A model generated the notes under the pieces. The model searched no databases, was not told the origin of the DNA, and saw only the letters and a program-made list of their open reading frames with translations. Of a DNA stretch of 64,000 nucleotides, positions 7,841 through 16,666 are shown piece by piece. The position numbers and the translations under genes are program-made. Numbering within the stretch: position 1 is the first letter of the stretch; every line of letters begins with the position of its first letter. Source of the stretch: Bacillus sp. T33-2 (GTDB lineage Bacteria; Bacillota; Bacilli; Bacillales; Cytobacillaceae); contig NZ_PGVB01000021.1 of NCBI RefSeq assembly GCF_002860205.1, positions 1-64,000 of the forward strand, given 5' to 3'.

Positions 7841-8665
7841 GTGAAGCTATACATATCAGTTGACATGGAGGGAATAACAGGGCTGGTTGACCATACCCAA
7901 GTGGATTCTTCCAAACATAATTACGAGACAGGCCGGACCATCATGACGGCAGAGACGAACTATGTCATCGAATCAGCCTTTGGGAATGGCTGTACAGAAG
8001 TAATCGTAAACGACAGCCATTCGAAAATGAATAACTTGATTATTGAGTTCCTTCATCCAGAGACCCAGCTGATTACCGGAGATGTGAAGCCATTATCCAT
8101 GGTACAGGGGCTTGATGATACTTTTGCAGGTGCCGTATTTGTCGGATACCATGCGCGCGCCTCGATGAAGGGTGTGATGTCCCACTCAATGATTTTTGGC
8201 GTGCGCCATATGTACATAAACGATGTCGCTGTAGGTGAACTGGGATTCAATGCCTATGTTGCCGGCCATTATGGGGTTCCTGTCATAATGGTTGCCGGCG
8301 ATGACCAGGCAGCCTATGAGGCTGAAGAGCTTATCCCCAATGTCACAACCGCAGTGGTAAAAAAATCGATTTCCCGGTCGGCAGCCTTATCGTTGACCCC
8401 AGATAAAGCTGGGAAACTGTTAAGCGAAAAGACAGCAAATGCGATAGAAAACCGGCATCTTGTGAAACCGCTCGTTCCCCCCGAAAAGCCTCTTTTAAGA
8501 ATCGAGTTTGCCAACTACGGACAAGCCGAGTGGGCGAATTTAATGCCCGGAACAGAAATTGAAGAAGGGACCACGATTGTGCGTTTCCAGGCGAAGGACA
8601 TCCTTGAAGCCTATCAGGCGATGCTTGTGATGACTGAACTTGCAATGAGAACTTCATTTTGTTAG
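7841..8665 (+). CDS. dppA: D-aminopeptidase DppA (M55 family)
   Basis: A zinc-dependent D-aminopeptidase that removes N-terminal D-amino acids such as D-Ala-D-Ala, known in B. subtilis as a self-compartmentalising ring. The GTG at 7841 after ACACAAGGAGGCATTTGGG gives 274 residues, the length of B. subtilis DppA; a longer in-frame start at 7787 is rejected. With this start the known ligands fall in register: D8 and E10 in SVDMEG, H60 in NDSH, H104 in GYHA and E133 in VGEL, plus H115 in MSHS as the proposed catalytic histidine. It is the first gene of a ten-gene same-strand run for muropeptide uptake and breakdown, and probably supplies D-Ala from peptidoglycan stems. Cytoplasmic, no signal peptide. 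Confidence 0.96.
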   Translation: MKLYISVDMEGITGLVDHTQVDSSKHNYETGRTIMTAETNYVIESAFGNGCTEVIVNDSHSKMNNLIIEFLHPETQLITGDVKPLSMVQGLDDTFAGAVFVGYHARASMKGVMSHSMIFGVRHMYINDVAVGELGFNAYVAGHYGVPVIMVAGDDQAAYEAEELIPNVTTAVVKKSISRSAALSLTPDKAGKLLSEKTANAIENRHLVKPLVPPEKPLLRIEFANYGQAEWANLMPGTEIEEGTTIVRFQAKDILEAYQAMLVMTELAMRTSFC

Positions 8666-8677
8666 GACGTGTGGACA

Positions 8678-9610
8678 ATGCTTCTGTATTTGTTAAAAAG
8701 GCTCATTGCAATGGTTATCACGCTCTGGGTCATTATCACCCTTACATTTTTCTTAATGCACTCCATTCCGGGCTCACCATTTAATGAGGAAAGGGCAACG
8801 AGTGAGGCAGTCCAGAAAAATCTTGAGGCCTACTACCACCTTGATGAGCCACTGTTTGTCCAGTACTTGCAGTATTTAAAATCGGTCATCACCTTTGATT
8901 TCGGACCGTCGATAAAAAAATCCTCACAAACTGTGAACGAATTGCTTGGAAGGGGGTTCCCGGTCTCATTTGAGCTGGGTATGGTCACCCTCATTGTCGC
9001 GGTTTTTTCCGGTATCACCCTCGGCATCATTGCCGCCCTTCGCCATAATGGCTTTATCGATTATCTTGCAATGACCATAGCGGTTCTCGGGATTTCGATT
9101 CCAAACTTTGTCATGGCCACACTTTTGATCCAGCAGGTGGCCGTCAACTGGGGAATACTCCCTGTCGCAACCTGGGCGAGCCCAAAACATATGATCCTGC
9201 CCACCCTGGCCCTTGCAACAGGGCCGATGGCCATTATTGCCCGGCTTACACGGTCTAGCATGCTGGAGGTACTGACCCAGGACTATATCCGGACTGCCAA
9301 GGCAAAGGGTCTTTCCCCGGCAAAAGTTGTCCTGAAGCATGCGCTGAAAAATGCGCTGCTTCCCGTCGTCACTATTTTAGGGGCTCTGGCAGCGAGCATC
9401 CTGACAGGGACGTTTGTCATTGAAAAAATATTTGCCATCCCCGGCATGGGCAAATACTTTGTCGAAAGCATCAACCAGCGTGACTACCCTGTCATTATGG
9501 GCACCACTGTCTTTTACAGCACTGTCCTGATCGCCATGCTTTTCCTGGTCGATGTGGCTTATGGCATGTTGGACCCGCGCATCAAGCTTCATAAAAAGGA
9601 GGGAAGGTAG
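8678..9610 (+). CDS. dppB: Dipeptide/muropeptide ABC transporter permease DppB
   Basis: A 310-residue inner-membrane permease of the DppB/OppB family with six predicted helices. The N-terminus reads LLKRLIAMVITLWVIITLTFFLMHSIPGSPF, typical of the first helix. The EAA loop lies near residue 205 (RTAKAKGLSPAKVVLKHALKNALLP). The ATG at 8678 is preferred to a GTG at 8669 because AGGA sits about ten bases ahead of it and only one base ahead of the GTG; either is possible. It starts 13 bp after dppA and overlaps dppC by one base, indicating tight co-expression. Forms the channel with DppC. Confidence 0.94.
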   Translation: MLLYLLKRLIAMVITLWVIITLTFFLMHSIPGSPFNEERATSEAVQKNLEAYYHLDEPLFVQYLQYLKSVITFDFGPSIKKSSQTVNELLGRGFPVSFELGMVTLIVAVFSGITLGIIAALRHNGFIDYLAMTIAVLGISIPNFVMATLLIQQVAVNWGILPVATWASPKHMILPTLALATGPMAIIARLTRSSMLEVLTQDYIRTAKAKGLSPAKVVLKHALKNALLPVVTILGALAASILTGTFVIEKIFAIPGMGKYFVESINQRDYPVIMGTTVFYSTVLIAMLFLVDVAYGMLDPRIKLHKKEGR

Positions 9611-10563
9611 TGGCTTTACGTAAACTTAACGACTCCCATGCTGTTTATGACATTCCCGATGAATGGTTTACGCCAAAAGCAAAAGACCTGAAGGAAGCGG
9701 AATCGGTAGTCAGGCCAAGCCTGTCTTACTGGCAGGATGCCTGGCGGCGCCTATTAAAAAATAAACTGGCGATGCTCGGTTTGCTGTTTTTAACCTTCCT
9801 GGCTGTTATGGCAGTGTTTGGACCTATGATGTCACAGCATTCGGTCGAAAAGCAATCACTCCTGCGGCAGAACCTTCCTCCATCCAGTGAGCACTGGTTC
9901 GGTACGGATGAACTTGGGCGGGATGTTTTCACAAGGACATGGTTTGGGGCGCGGATTTCCCTTTTTGTCGGAATTATGGCGGCGTTGATCGACTTTACAA
10001 TTGGTGTCATTTATGGAGGCATTTCCGGTTACAAAGGCGGCCGAACTGACAATATCATGATGCGGATTGCGGAAATTTTATACGGGCTTCCGTATTTGCT
10101 TGTCGTCATCTTGATCAGCGTTGTCATGGGGCCAAGCCTGGCGACGATCATTGTAGCATTGTCGGTCACAGGCTGGATCGGGATGGCAAGGATCGTGCGG
10201 GGGCAGGTGCTTCAAATAAAAAACTATGAATTTGTGCTCGCATCCAAGACATTCGGCACGAAGACTCGAAGGATTATCAGGAAAAACCTGCTTCCGAATA
10301 CAATGGGTCCGATCATTGTGCAGATGACTCTGACTGTGCCGTCAGCAATTTTTGCCGAAGCCTTTTTGAGCTTCCTTGGGCTAGGTATCCAGCCGCCATT
10401 TGCCAGCTGGGGGTCAATGGCAAGTGACGCCCTGCCGGTGATCCTGTCAGGACATTGGTGGCGATTATTCTTCCCGGCACTTTTCATTTCCCTCACGATG
10501 TTTTCTTTTAACGTATTAGGCGACGGGCTGCAGGATGCACTGGATCCGAAGCTGAGGAGGTAA
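9610..10563 (+). CDS. dppC: Dipeptide/muropeptide ABC transporter permease DppC
   Basis: A 317-residue permease of the OppC/DppC type with an N-terminal cytoplasmic stretch (residues 1-45) before the first helix. HWFGTDELGRDVFTRTWFGARISL (about 96-119) is the OppC signature, and ASKTFGTKTRRIIRKNLLPN (about 214-233) is the EAA coupling loop for the ATPases. The start is GTG at 9610, formed by TAGTG with the dppB stop; AAGGAGGGAAG supplies the Shine-Dalgarno within dppB. A gap of 5 bp leads to dppD. Confidence 0.94.
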   Translation: MALRKLNDSHAVYDIPDEWFTPKAKDLKEAESVVRPSLSYWQDAWRRLLKNKLAMLGLLFLTFLAVMAVFGPMMSQHSVEKQSLLRQNLPPSSEHWFGTDELGRDVFTRTWFGARISLFVGIMAALIDFTIGVIYGGISGYKGGRTDNIMMRIAEILYGLPYLLVVILISVVMGPSLATIIVALSVTGWIGMARIVRGQVLQIKNYEFVLASKTFGTKTRRIIRKNLLPNTMGPIIVQMTLTVPSAIFAEAFLSFLGLGIQPPFASWGSMASDALPVILSGHWWRLFFPALFISLTMFSFNVLGDGLQDALDPKLRR

Positions 10564-10568
10564 GCAAC

Positions 10569-11567
10569 ATGGAAAAAGTACTTGAAATCAATGAGCTCCA
10601 TGTCTCTTTTACCACATATGGAGGTGAAGTAAAAGCAGTCCGGGGTGTAAACTTCGACCTGTATAAAGGGGAGACACTGGCCATTGTCGGTGAATCAGGG
10701 TGCGGGAAAAGCGTGACATCCCAAACCATCATGCGCCTGATTCCAAATCCTCCCGGTAAAATAACAAATGGCTCCATTCTTTTCAAAGGAAGGGATCTGA
10801 CCAAATTAAAAGAGCCGAAAATGAGGAAGATCCGCGGCAAAGACATTTCAATGATCTTCCAGGATCCGATGACAGCGCTCAATCCTACACTTACTGTCGG
10901 CGACCAGATCATCGAGGGAATTTTGCAGCACATGAACATGTCCAGGGCCCAGGCAAAAAATATTGCCCTTGAAATGCTGGATTTAGTGGGAATTCCTAGT
11001 CCAAGGCTGCGGCTTAAACAATATCCTCACGAGTTCAGCGGCGGGATGCGCCAGCGGATTGTTATCGCGATGGCACTTGTTTGCCAGCCGGAGGTGTTGA
11101 TTGCTGATGAACCAACGACAGCGCTCGATGTAACGATCCAGGCGCAAATTCTCGACTTGTTCAGGGATATTCAAAAGAAAACAAGTGTTTCAATCATTTT
11201 GATTACCCATGATCTTGGGGTCGTCGCGCAGGTAGCAGACAGAATTGCTGTCATGTACGCCGGTAAAATCGTAGAAACCGGGACAAGGAGGGAAATTTTT
11301 TATAAGCCACAGCATCCTTATACTCAAGGATTATTGAATTCTGTGCCGCGGTTGGATGTCGAGGGAGCGCCACTGATCCCTATTGCCGGCTCACCGCCGG
11401 ATTTATTCTCGCCTCCGGGTGGATGCCCGTTCTCACCCCGCTGCCAATTTACCATGGAAGTGTGCGACAGGATTTATCCATACGAGACCCGGTTAAGCAC
11501 CGGTCACCATGTCGATTGCTGGCTCCAGGACGAACGTGCTCAGAAAATGTTGGCCGCACAAAAGTAG
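10569..11567 (+). CDS. dppD: Dipeptide/muropeptide ABC transporter ATPase DppD
   Basis: A 332-residue ABC ATPase with Walker A GESGCGKS (about 39-46), Q-loop [12 protein letters not shown], signature FSGGMRQR and Walker [13 protein letters not shown], then the H-loop ITHDLGVV. The C-terminal oligopeptide-transporter extension has the cysteine-containing stretch [16 protein letters not shown], which in related transporters binds an Fe-S cluster or metal. It is expected to pair with YkfD, the second ATPase encoded 5 kb downstream, as a heterodimer driving DppBC. A 152-bp gap with structured repeats separates it from dppE. Confidence 0.94.
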   Translation: MEKVLEINELHVSFTTYGGEVKAVRGVNFDLYKGETLAIVGESGCGKSVTSQTIMRLIPNPPGKITNGSILFKGRDLTKLKEPKMRKIRGKDISMIFQDPMTALNPTLTVGDQIIEGILQHMNMSRAQAKNIALEMLDLVGIPSPRLRLKQYPHEFSGGMRQRIVIAMALVCQPEVLIADEPTTALDVTIQAQILDLFRDIQKKTSVSIILITHDLGVVAQVADRIAVMYAGKIVETGTRREIFYKPQHPYTQGLLNSVPRLDVEGAPLIPIAGSPPDLFSPPGGCPFSPRCQFTMEVCDRIYPYETRLSTGHHVDCWLQDERAQKMLAAQK

Positions 11568-11569
11568 CT

Positions 11570-11690
11570 GACATTTGTAACTTTCCCTGTTTGGCTGAAA
11601 GTTGACGGCCAACCCTGCACAAAAAAATACAAATCTGTAATTTCTGCCTGTTTGGCTGAAAGTTGCCGGCAAGACAGGCAGTCCAATAAA
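11570..11690 (+). repeat. Two structured repeats between dppD and dppE
   Basis: TGTTTGGCTGAAAGTTG occurs at 11588-11604 and 11649-11665 (61 bp apart) within longer similar blocks. Copy 1 can fold through TTGGC / GCCAA; copy 2 through CTGCCTGT / ACAGGCAG. They lie inside the operon immediately before the binding-protein gene. Confidence 0.7.
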
Positions 11691-11719
11691 AATCAGGTAA
11701 GAATAGAGGGGGAAACGAG

Positions 11720-13351
11720 ATGAAAAAGCTTTTGACAATGCTGATGGCAACGATGCTAGTATTTGCCCTTGCCGCCTGTACCGCTAATGAGAATGCAGGC
11801 AACGAAGCAGATGGAAAGGATTCCGGCAACAAAGACAAAGGCGGGGAAAAGGTCCTTTACCTGAACAATGGGTCGGAACCAACCTCCTTCGATCCTCCAA
11901 TCGGATTTGATTCTGTTTCCTGGAATGCGCTGAACAACCTGATGGAAGGGCTGACCCGCTTAAGTCCCGAGCATGAGGCAGAATCGGCGACTGCTGAAAG
12001 CTGGGATGTTTCTGATGATGGGAAAACCTATACCTTCCATATTCGAAAAGATGCAAAGTGGTCAAATGGAGATGATGTCACAGCAGGTGATTTTGAGTTT
12101 GCCTGGAAGCGGATGTTAGACCCTGCGACCGGTTCTTCCGCAGCATTTTTAGGCTATTTTATTGAAGGAGCAGAAGCATTCAACAGCGGTACAGGAACTG
12201 CGGACCAGGTTAAAGCGAGAGCAGTTGACGACAAAACGTTTGAAGTAACTTTGACAAGCCCGCAGGCTTACTTTTTGAACGTCATCGCCAACCCTTGTTT
12301 CTTCCCGATCAACGAAAAAGTGGCGACAGAGAATCCTGAATGGTTTGCAGAAGCTGAATCGTTTGTCGGCAACGGCCCGTTCAATCTGACCGTCTGGGAC
12401 CATGACAGCAAGTTTGTCATGGAAAAGAATGATCAGTACTGGGATGCAAAAAATGTGAAGCTGGATAAAATAGACTGGGCGATTATCGATGACACAAACA
12501 CAGAGTATCAAATGTTCCAGACAGGAAAGCTAGATTCATCTGACGTTCCGGCTGAAATGAGTGACCAATTGTTCAAAGAAGGCAAGGTAAAGGTACAGGA
12601 CCAGGCCGGTACCTACTTCTATCGTTTTAACGTAAACATGGAGCCGTTTCAAAATGCCAACATCCGTAAAGCATTTGCGCTTGCAGTGGATCAGAAGCAA
12701 ATTGTCGATTTTGTGACGAAAAGCAAGGAAAAACCGGCTTATGGCTTTGTGTCCTACGGTTTTAAAGATCCGTCCGGAAAAGACTTCCGTGAAAAGAACG
12801 GCAATTTCAACAAAACAAATCTTGATGAAGCTAAAGCATTGTTGAAAAAGGGAATGGAAGAGGAAGGCTATGACAAGCTTCCGGAAGTGACGCTGACTTA
12901 CAGTACCGATGATGTTCACAAGAAAATCGCCGAAGCACTCCAGCAGATGTTCAAAGAAAACCTGGGTGTGGACGTGAAACTGGCAAATATGGAATTGAAC
13001 GTGTTTGCATCAGAACAAAAGGCTTTGAAATTCCAGCTGTCCCGCAGTTCTTTCCTTGCAGACTACGCAGACCCGATCAACTTCCTGGAGAACTTCCAGA
13101 CTGGACATTCGATGAACCGTACAGGCTGGAGCAACGCGAAATACGACCAGCTGATTAAAGATGCCAAGAACGAAGCGGATGAGAAAAAACGCTTCGACAT
13201 GATGTATGAAGCAGAGAAAATCCTGTTTGAAGAAGCTCCAATATTCACAATCCACTTCTATAACCATGTATTTTTACAAAATAAAGATGTAACAGGGATC
13301 GTCCGCCATCCTGTAGGCTATCACGAGTTAAAATGGGCAGATAAGAAGTAA
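11720..13351 (+). CDS. dppE: Muropeptide-binding lipoprotein DppE
   Basis: A 543-residue extracellular substrate-binding protein of the OppA/DppA family (SBP_bac_5). The signal MKKLLTMLMATMLVFALAAC has a lipobox LAAC, so Cys20 is the predicted lipidated residue anchoring it to the outer face of the membrane. NGSEPTSFDPPIGFDS begins the conserved fold and WDVSDDGKTYTFHIRKDAKWSNGD (about 94-117) is the family signature. In B. subtilis DppE binds murein tripeptide L-Ala-D-Glu-mDap, which suits the YkfABC enzymes here. AGAGGGGGAAACGAG gives a strong ribosome-binding site. A terminator hairpin just after the stop suggests it may be the end of a major dpp transcript. Confidence 0.94.
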   Translation: MKKLLTMLMATMLVFALAACTANENAGNEADGKDSGNKDKGGEKVLYLNNGSEPTSFDPPIGFDSVSWNALNNLMEGLTRLSPEHEAESATAESWDVSDDGKTYTFHIRKDAKWSNGDDVTAGDFEFAWKRMLDPATGSSAAFLGYFIEGAEAFNSGTGTADQVKARAVDDKTFEVTLTSPQAYFLNVIANPCFFPINEKVATENPEWFAEAESFVGNGPFNLTVWDHDSKFVMEKNDQYWDAKNVKLDKIDWAIIDDTNTEYQMFQTGKLDSSDVPAEMSDQLFKEGKVKVQDQAGTYFYRFNVNMEPFQNANIRKAFALAVDQKQIVDFVTKSKEKPAYGFVSYGFKDPSGKDFREKNGNFNKTNLDEAKALLKKGMEEEGYDKLPEVTLTYSTDDVHKKIAEALQQMFKENLGVDVKLANMELNVFASEQKALKFQLSRSSFLADYADPINFLENFQTGHSMNRTGWSNAKYDQLIKDAKNEADEKKRFDMMYEAEKILFEEAPIFTIHFYNHVFLQNKDVTGIVRHPVGYHELKWADKK

Positions 13352-13361
13352 CAGAATCAGA

Positions 13362-13391
13362 GGGGGTGTTCAACCGAACATCCCTTTTTTC
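13362..13391 (+). terminator. Terminator after dppE
   Basis: Arms GGGGTGTTC / GAACATCCC (one G-T pair) around AACC, then a T-run, eleven bases after the dppE stop. It may partly uncouple ykfABCD from dppABCDE. Confidence 0.8.
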
Positions 13392-13434
13392 TCAACTGAG
13401 CGGGATTAAAATGGTTTGGCTAATCTAATTGAGT

Positions 13435-13625
13435 TTCCTGCTAATAATTATGGAATACTGGCTAATAAATATCGATTCTTGGCTAATAAACATACAAATC
13501 CGGCTAATAAATATAGCATTCCGGCTAATAAATAAATTAGCTGAAAAATCGAAATCAGAACATTACCATAATAAATTACAATTGACTAATAAAAATAAAC
13601 ACAGGCTAATAAACTTAGCGGATAT
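13435..13625. repeat. 21-bp phased GCTAATAA repeat array
   Basis: GCTAATAA starts four exact 21-bp steps from about 13440, giving five cores at 21-bp spacing. Each conserved core of about ten bases (GGCTAATAAA) is followed by about eleven variable AT-rich bases. More diverged copies (GACTAATAAAA, GGCTAATAAAC) continue to about 13615. It fills the dppE-ykfA gap. A 68-codon frame crosses it with a seven-residue repeat (WLINIDS, WLINIQI), but it lacks a good ribosome-binding site and is judged non-coding. Confidence 0.8.
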
Positions 13626-13664
13626 CCAACACTAATATTCTTTAAATCTTAAAGACTATTGATA

Positions 13665-13695
13665 TTGACCTTTTCTATCAAAATTTTCATATAAA
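13665..13695 (+). promoter_or_regulatory. Weak candidate promoter of ykfA
   Basis: TTGACC (13665-13670) followed by CATATA (17-bp spacing) or TATAAA (19-bp spacing), ending 14 bp before the ykfA start. Its position just after the repeat array is suggestive. Confidence 0.35.
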
Positions 13696-13708
13696 AAAGG
13701 ATGATAAT

Positions 13709-14629
13709 ATGAATATCAAACCTAATCGCCTCAAAAAAGGTGACATTGTCGGGATTATAGCCCCCGCGAGCCCGCCAAACCAGGAGAATCTTAAACGGTC
13801 ACTTCATTTTCTTCAAGAATTAGGTCTCAAGGTCAAACTGGGCCGCCATGTTCAGAAGGAATATGGATATCTTGCCGGAAACGATGAAGAAAGATTGGAA
13901 GATTTACATAATATGTTCCTTGATGACGCAGTGAACGCGGTCATTTGCGCCGGGGGCGGCTACGGAACTGGACGAATTGCATCTGCGATTGATTATGGTC
14001 TAATCAAGAATAACCCGAAGATTTTCTGGGGTTACAGTGATATTACGTTTTTACATACAGCTTTTCTGCAAAAAGCCGGCATTGTCACGTTTCATGGGCC
14101 GATGCTTGCGTCGGATCTGGGAAAGGAGGATGCCGACCCCATTTCGAAACGGCTGCTGCAGCAGTTATTTGAGCCACAACAAATGATCTATACCGAAAAA
14201 TACTCTCCACTCGAAGTGCTTGTTGATGGAAATGCATCCGGCCAGCTCGCCGGCGGGAACCTGTCCCTGCTCGTTTCCACAATTGGAACACCATTTGAAA
14301 TCGACACCAGGGGAAAATTGCTTCTGATTGAAGACATTAATGAGGAACCACGTTCAGTAGACCGGATGCTCAACCATCTGTACATGGCAGGAAAGCTCGA
14401 TGACGCAGCCGGCATTGTCATTGGTGATTTCAATAATTGCGTTGCCCAAAGGGAGCAATCATTAACGCTGGATGATGCGATAAATCATTACATCGAATTG
14501 GCCGCAAAGCCTGCGTTAAAAGGTTTCAAAATCGGCCACTGTTCACCCCATGTTTCTGTCCCGTTAGGAGTGAATGCCACACTTGATACAAATAAAAAAC
14601 AGCTGATTGTCGAAGCCGGCGTTCAGTAG
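13709..14629 (+). CDS. ykfA: Muropeptide LD-carboxypeptidase YkfA (S66 family)
   Basis: A 306-residue cytoplasmic serine peptidase of family S66 that cleaves the L,D-bond releasing terminal D-Ala from murein tetrapeptide. GDIVGIIAPASPP is the N-terminal signature. FWGYSDITFLH (about 108-118) carries the nucleophile Ser; LLIEDINEEPRSVDRML (about 208-224) the catalytic Glu; GHCSPHVSVPLG (about 277-288) the catalytic His. All three residues of the Ser-Glu-His triad are present. The start follows AAAAAAGGATGATAAT. First of the ykf genes; ykfB starts 11 bp downstream. Confidence 0.93.
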   Translation: MNIKPNRLKKGDIVGIIAPASPPNQENLKRSLHFLQELGLKVKLGRHVQKEYGYLAGNDEERLEDLHNMFLDDAVNAVICAGGGYGTGRIASAIDYGLIKNNPKIFWGYSDITFLHTAFLQKAGIVTFHGPMLASDLGKEDADPISKRLLQQLFEPQQMIYTEKYSPLEVLVDGNASGQLAGGNLSLLVSTIGTPFEIDTRGKLLLIEDINEEPRSVDRMLNHLYMAGKLDDAAGIVIGDFNNCVAQREQSLTLDDAINHYIELAAKPALKGFKIGHCSPHVSVPLGVNATLDTNKKQLIVEAGVQ

Positions 14630-14640
14630 AAGGATGCTTG

Positions 14641-15747
14641 ATGATGATTATCGAAAAAATAGAAAGCTGCCGGGTCGCCGTCCCGCTAAATAAGCCATTT
14701 AAGACCGCATTAAGGACAGTGACTGTGGCCGAAGCGGTCATTGTAAAAATCACTTGCGACAATGGGATCACAGGCTGGGGGGAAGCGCCCCCTACCCATA
14801 TCATTACCGGGGACAGCCTGGGCAGCATTGAAGCAGTCATCCAGGGGGTTCTCAAACCTTTTTTGCTGAAAAAAAACCTTCTTGATTACGAATCTGTTTT
14901 CCACGGTATGCACATGGTCCTTGTTGGCAATCCAAGCCCGAAAGCCGCGGTCGATATGGCAGTGTATGATTGCCTCGCCCAATATTCCCGGCTTCCGCTT
15001 TATCAATATTTGGGCGGCTACAAAAACCGGATTGAAACCGATTTTACCGTCAGCGTCAATAGCCCCGAAGAAATGGGTGAAGATGCAGTTTCATACGTTA
15101 CAAACGGTTTCAATGTACTTAAGGTCAAAGTCGGCAAAGATGACATTTTTACAGATATTGAAAGAATTCAGGAAATCAGAAAGCGTGTTGGGAACAATAT
15201 TAAAGTCAGACTTGATGCCAACCAGGGCTGGACTGCCAAGGATGCCATCCGGGCAATCAGGAAAATGGAAGACAGCGGCCTTCATATCGAGCTTGTTGAA
15301 CAGCCGGTGCATGCCGATGACATTGAAGGTCTTAAACAAGTAACAGACTCAGTGGACACATTAATCATGGCCGATGAGAGCGTTTTTACCCCAAAACAGG
15401 CATTTGAAGTAGTGCAAACGAGAAGTGCCGATTTGATCAACATCAAGCTCATGAAGTCTGGAGGAATCTACCAGGCACAGACAATCAGCCAGCTTGCCCA
15501 GGTCGCAGGGGTGGAATGCATGGTCGGAAGCATGATAGAGACCCGGCTGGGAATTACTGCTGCTGCTCATTTTGCGGCAAGCAAGAAAAACATCACCAGG
15601 TTTGATTTTGACGCTCCCTTAATGCTTGCAAAGGATATCGTCCGAGGTGGCATCGTTTATACCGGCAGGGAGATCGCTTTCCCGAAAGCACCGGGGTTAG
15701 GCATTGAGAGTGTCGAAACTAAAGGAGGGATTCCTGATGGAAAGTAA
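14641..15747 (+). CDS. ykfB: L-Ala-D/L-Glu epimerase YkfB
   Basis: A 368-residue enolase-superfamily enzyme of the dipeptide epimerase group, converting L-Ala-D-Glu to L-Ala-L-Glu so that ordinary peptidases can finish degradation. The barrel shows KVKVGKD (general base Lys of a KxK motif, about 160-166), metal ligands in VRLDANQGW, LVEQP and MADES, and INIKLMKSGG with the opposite-face Lys (about 268). A TTG and two ATGs are clustered at 14638-14646; the ATG at 14641 best fits GTAGAAGGATGC. Its last eleven bases overlap the ykfC start. Confidence 0.93.
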   Translation: MMIIEKIESCRVAVPLNKPFKTALRTVTVAEAVIVKITCDNGITGWGEAPPTHIITGDSLGSIEAVIQGVLKPFLLKKNLLDYESVFHGMHMVLVGNPSPKAAVDMAVYDCLAQYSRLPLYQYLGGYKNRIETDFTVSVNSPEEMGEDAVSYVTNGFNVLKVKVGKDDIFTDIERIQEIRKRVGNNIKVRLDANQGWTAKDAIRAIRKMEDSGLHIELVEQPVHADDIEGLKQVTDSVDTLIMADESVFTPKQAFEVVQTRSADLINIKLMKSGGIYQAQTISQLAQVAGVECMVGSMIETRLGITAAAHFAASKKNITRFDFDAPLMLAKDIVRGGIVYTGREIAFPKAPGLGIESVETKGGIPDGK

Positions 15748-16663
15748 CAATATCTGGCTAGTAAATGTACCGGTCGCAACCGTCTGGACATCTTATGATT
15801 CACCAAGACAATTAGATGAGCCTGCAATAACGAATCCGGCCGATATGGAAGCCTGGCTTAAAGGAATGACACATGAGGCGCAGCTTGGTCTTTGTAATGA
15901 TAATCTTGTCCAGACGCAGGTGCTCTTTGGCCAGCCATTGTTAATCATAGATGAAAAAGATGACTGGGCCAAAGTACTGATTCCCGGGCAGCCTTCTTCA
16001 AAGGATGAAAGAGGCTACCCCGGATGGCTGCCAAAAATCCAGCTTTTACAGCAATCAGAATGGTATGTGAAAGAAGGTCCTGTTGCTGTCGTCACATCCA
16101 CAAAGGCGGAATTATACCATGAAGATGACAAGCTTATGCTGGAATTGAGCTTTTTGACAGCCCTGCCTGTCATCGAAGAGCTGGATGATCAGGTTAGAGT
16201 GAAAATACCATCTGGAACAGGCCGTTTAAAAATGAAAGACATAACCGTTTATCCTTCTCCAAATATTCGTAAAGGCGATGGCGCTGATATTGTCTCTGCA
16301 GGCGAGAAATTCATTGGCCTCCCGTATCTGTGGGGTGGAATGAGCAGCTTCGGCTATGATTGTTCAGGATTCAGCCATTCAATGTACAAGGCGAATGGTT
16401 GTACTATCCCAAGGGATGCCCATGATCAGGCCCAGGCTGGAAAGGAAGTTGACCTAAACAGTCTGAAACCCGGAGATTTGCTGTTTTTCGCCTATAAAGA
16501 AGGAAAAGGCCGGATCCACCATGTTGCAATCTATTATGGCAACGGTAAAATGCTTCATTCTCCAAACACGGGAAAAACGATAGAAATTATCAGCCTCGAA
16601 GGTACGATTTATGAAAAAGAACTTTGTGCAGCAAGGAGATACTGGCAAGATGCGGAGGAGTAA
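15737..16663 (+). CDS. ykfC: gamma-D-glutamyl-L-diamino acid endopeptidase YkfC (NlpC/P60)
   Basis: A 308-residue cysteine peptidase that cuts L-Ala-gamma-D-Glu from mDap or Lys. The N-terminal half contains SH3b-type segments (VATVWTSYDSPRQLDEP and later). The C-terminal NlpC/P60 domain begins at about residue 190, with the catalytic Cys in FGYDCSGFSHSMYKANG, catalytic His in IHHVAIYYGNG and a third polar His in KMLHSPN. No signal peptide is visible, consistent with action on imported peptides in the cytoplasm. The ATG at 15737 is preceded by AAAGGAGGG inside ykfB; an upstream in-frame start at 15704 is rejected. ykfD follows after 3 bp. Confidence 0.93.
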   Translation: MESNNIWLVNVPVATVWTSYDSPRQLDEPAITNPADMEAWLKGMTHEAQLGLCNDNLVQTQVLFGQPLLIIDEKDDWAKVLIPGQPSSKDERGYPGWLPKIQLLQQSEWYVKEGPVAVVTSTKAELYHEDDKLMLELSFLTALPVIEELDDQVRVKIPSGTGRLKMKDITVYPSPNIRKGDGADIVSAGEKFIGLPYLWGGMSSFGYDCSGFSHSMYKANGCTIPRDAHDQAQAGKEVDLNSLKPGDLLFFAYKEGKGRIHHVAIYYGNGKMLHSPNTGKTIEIISLEGTIYEKELCAARRYWQDAEE

Positions 16664-16666
16664 CGG

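Noticed and set aside
13429-13635. 68-codon plus-strand frame with a WLINI heptad repeat
   Set aside because: Lacks a good ribosome-binding site, codons simply follow the 21-bp DNA repeat, and the peptide resembles no known protein.
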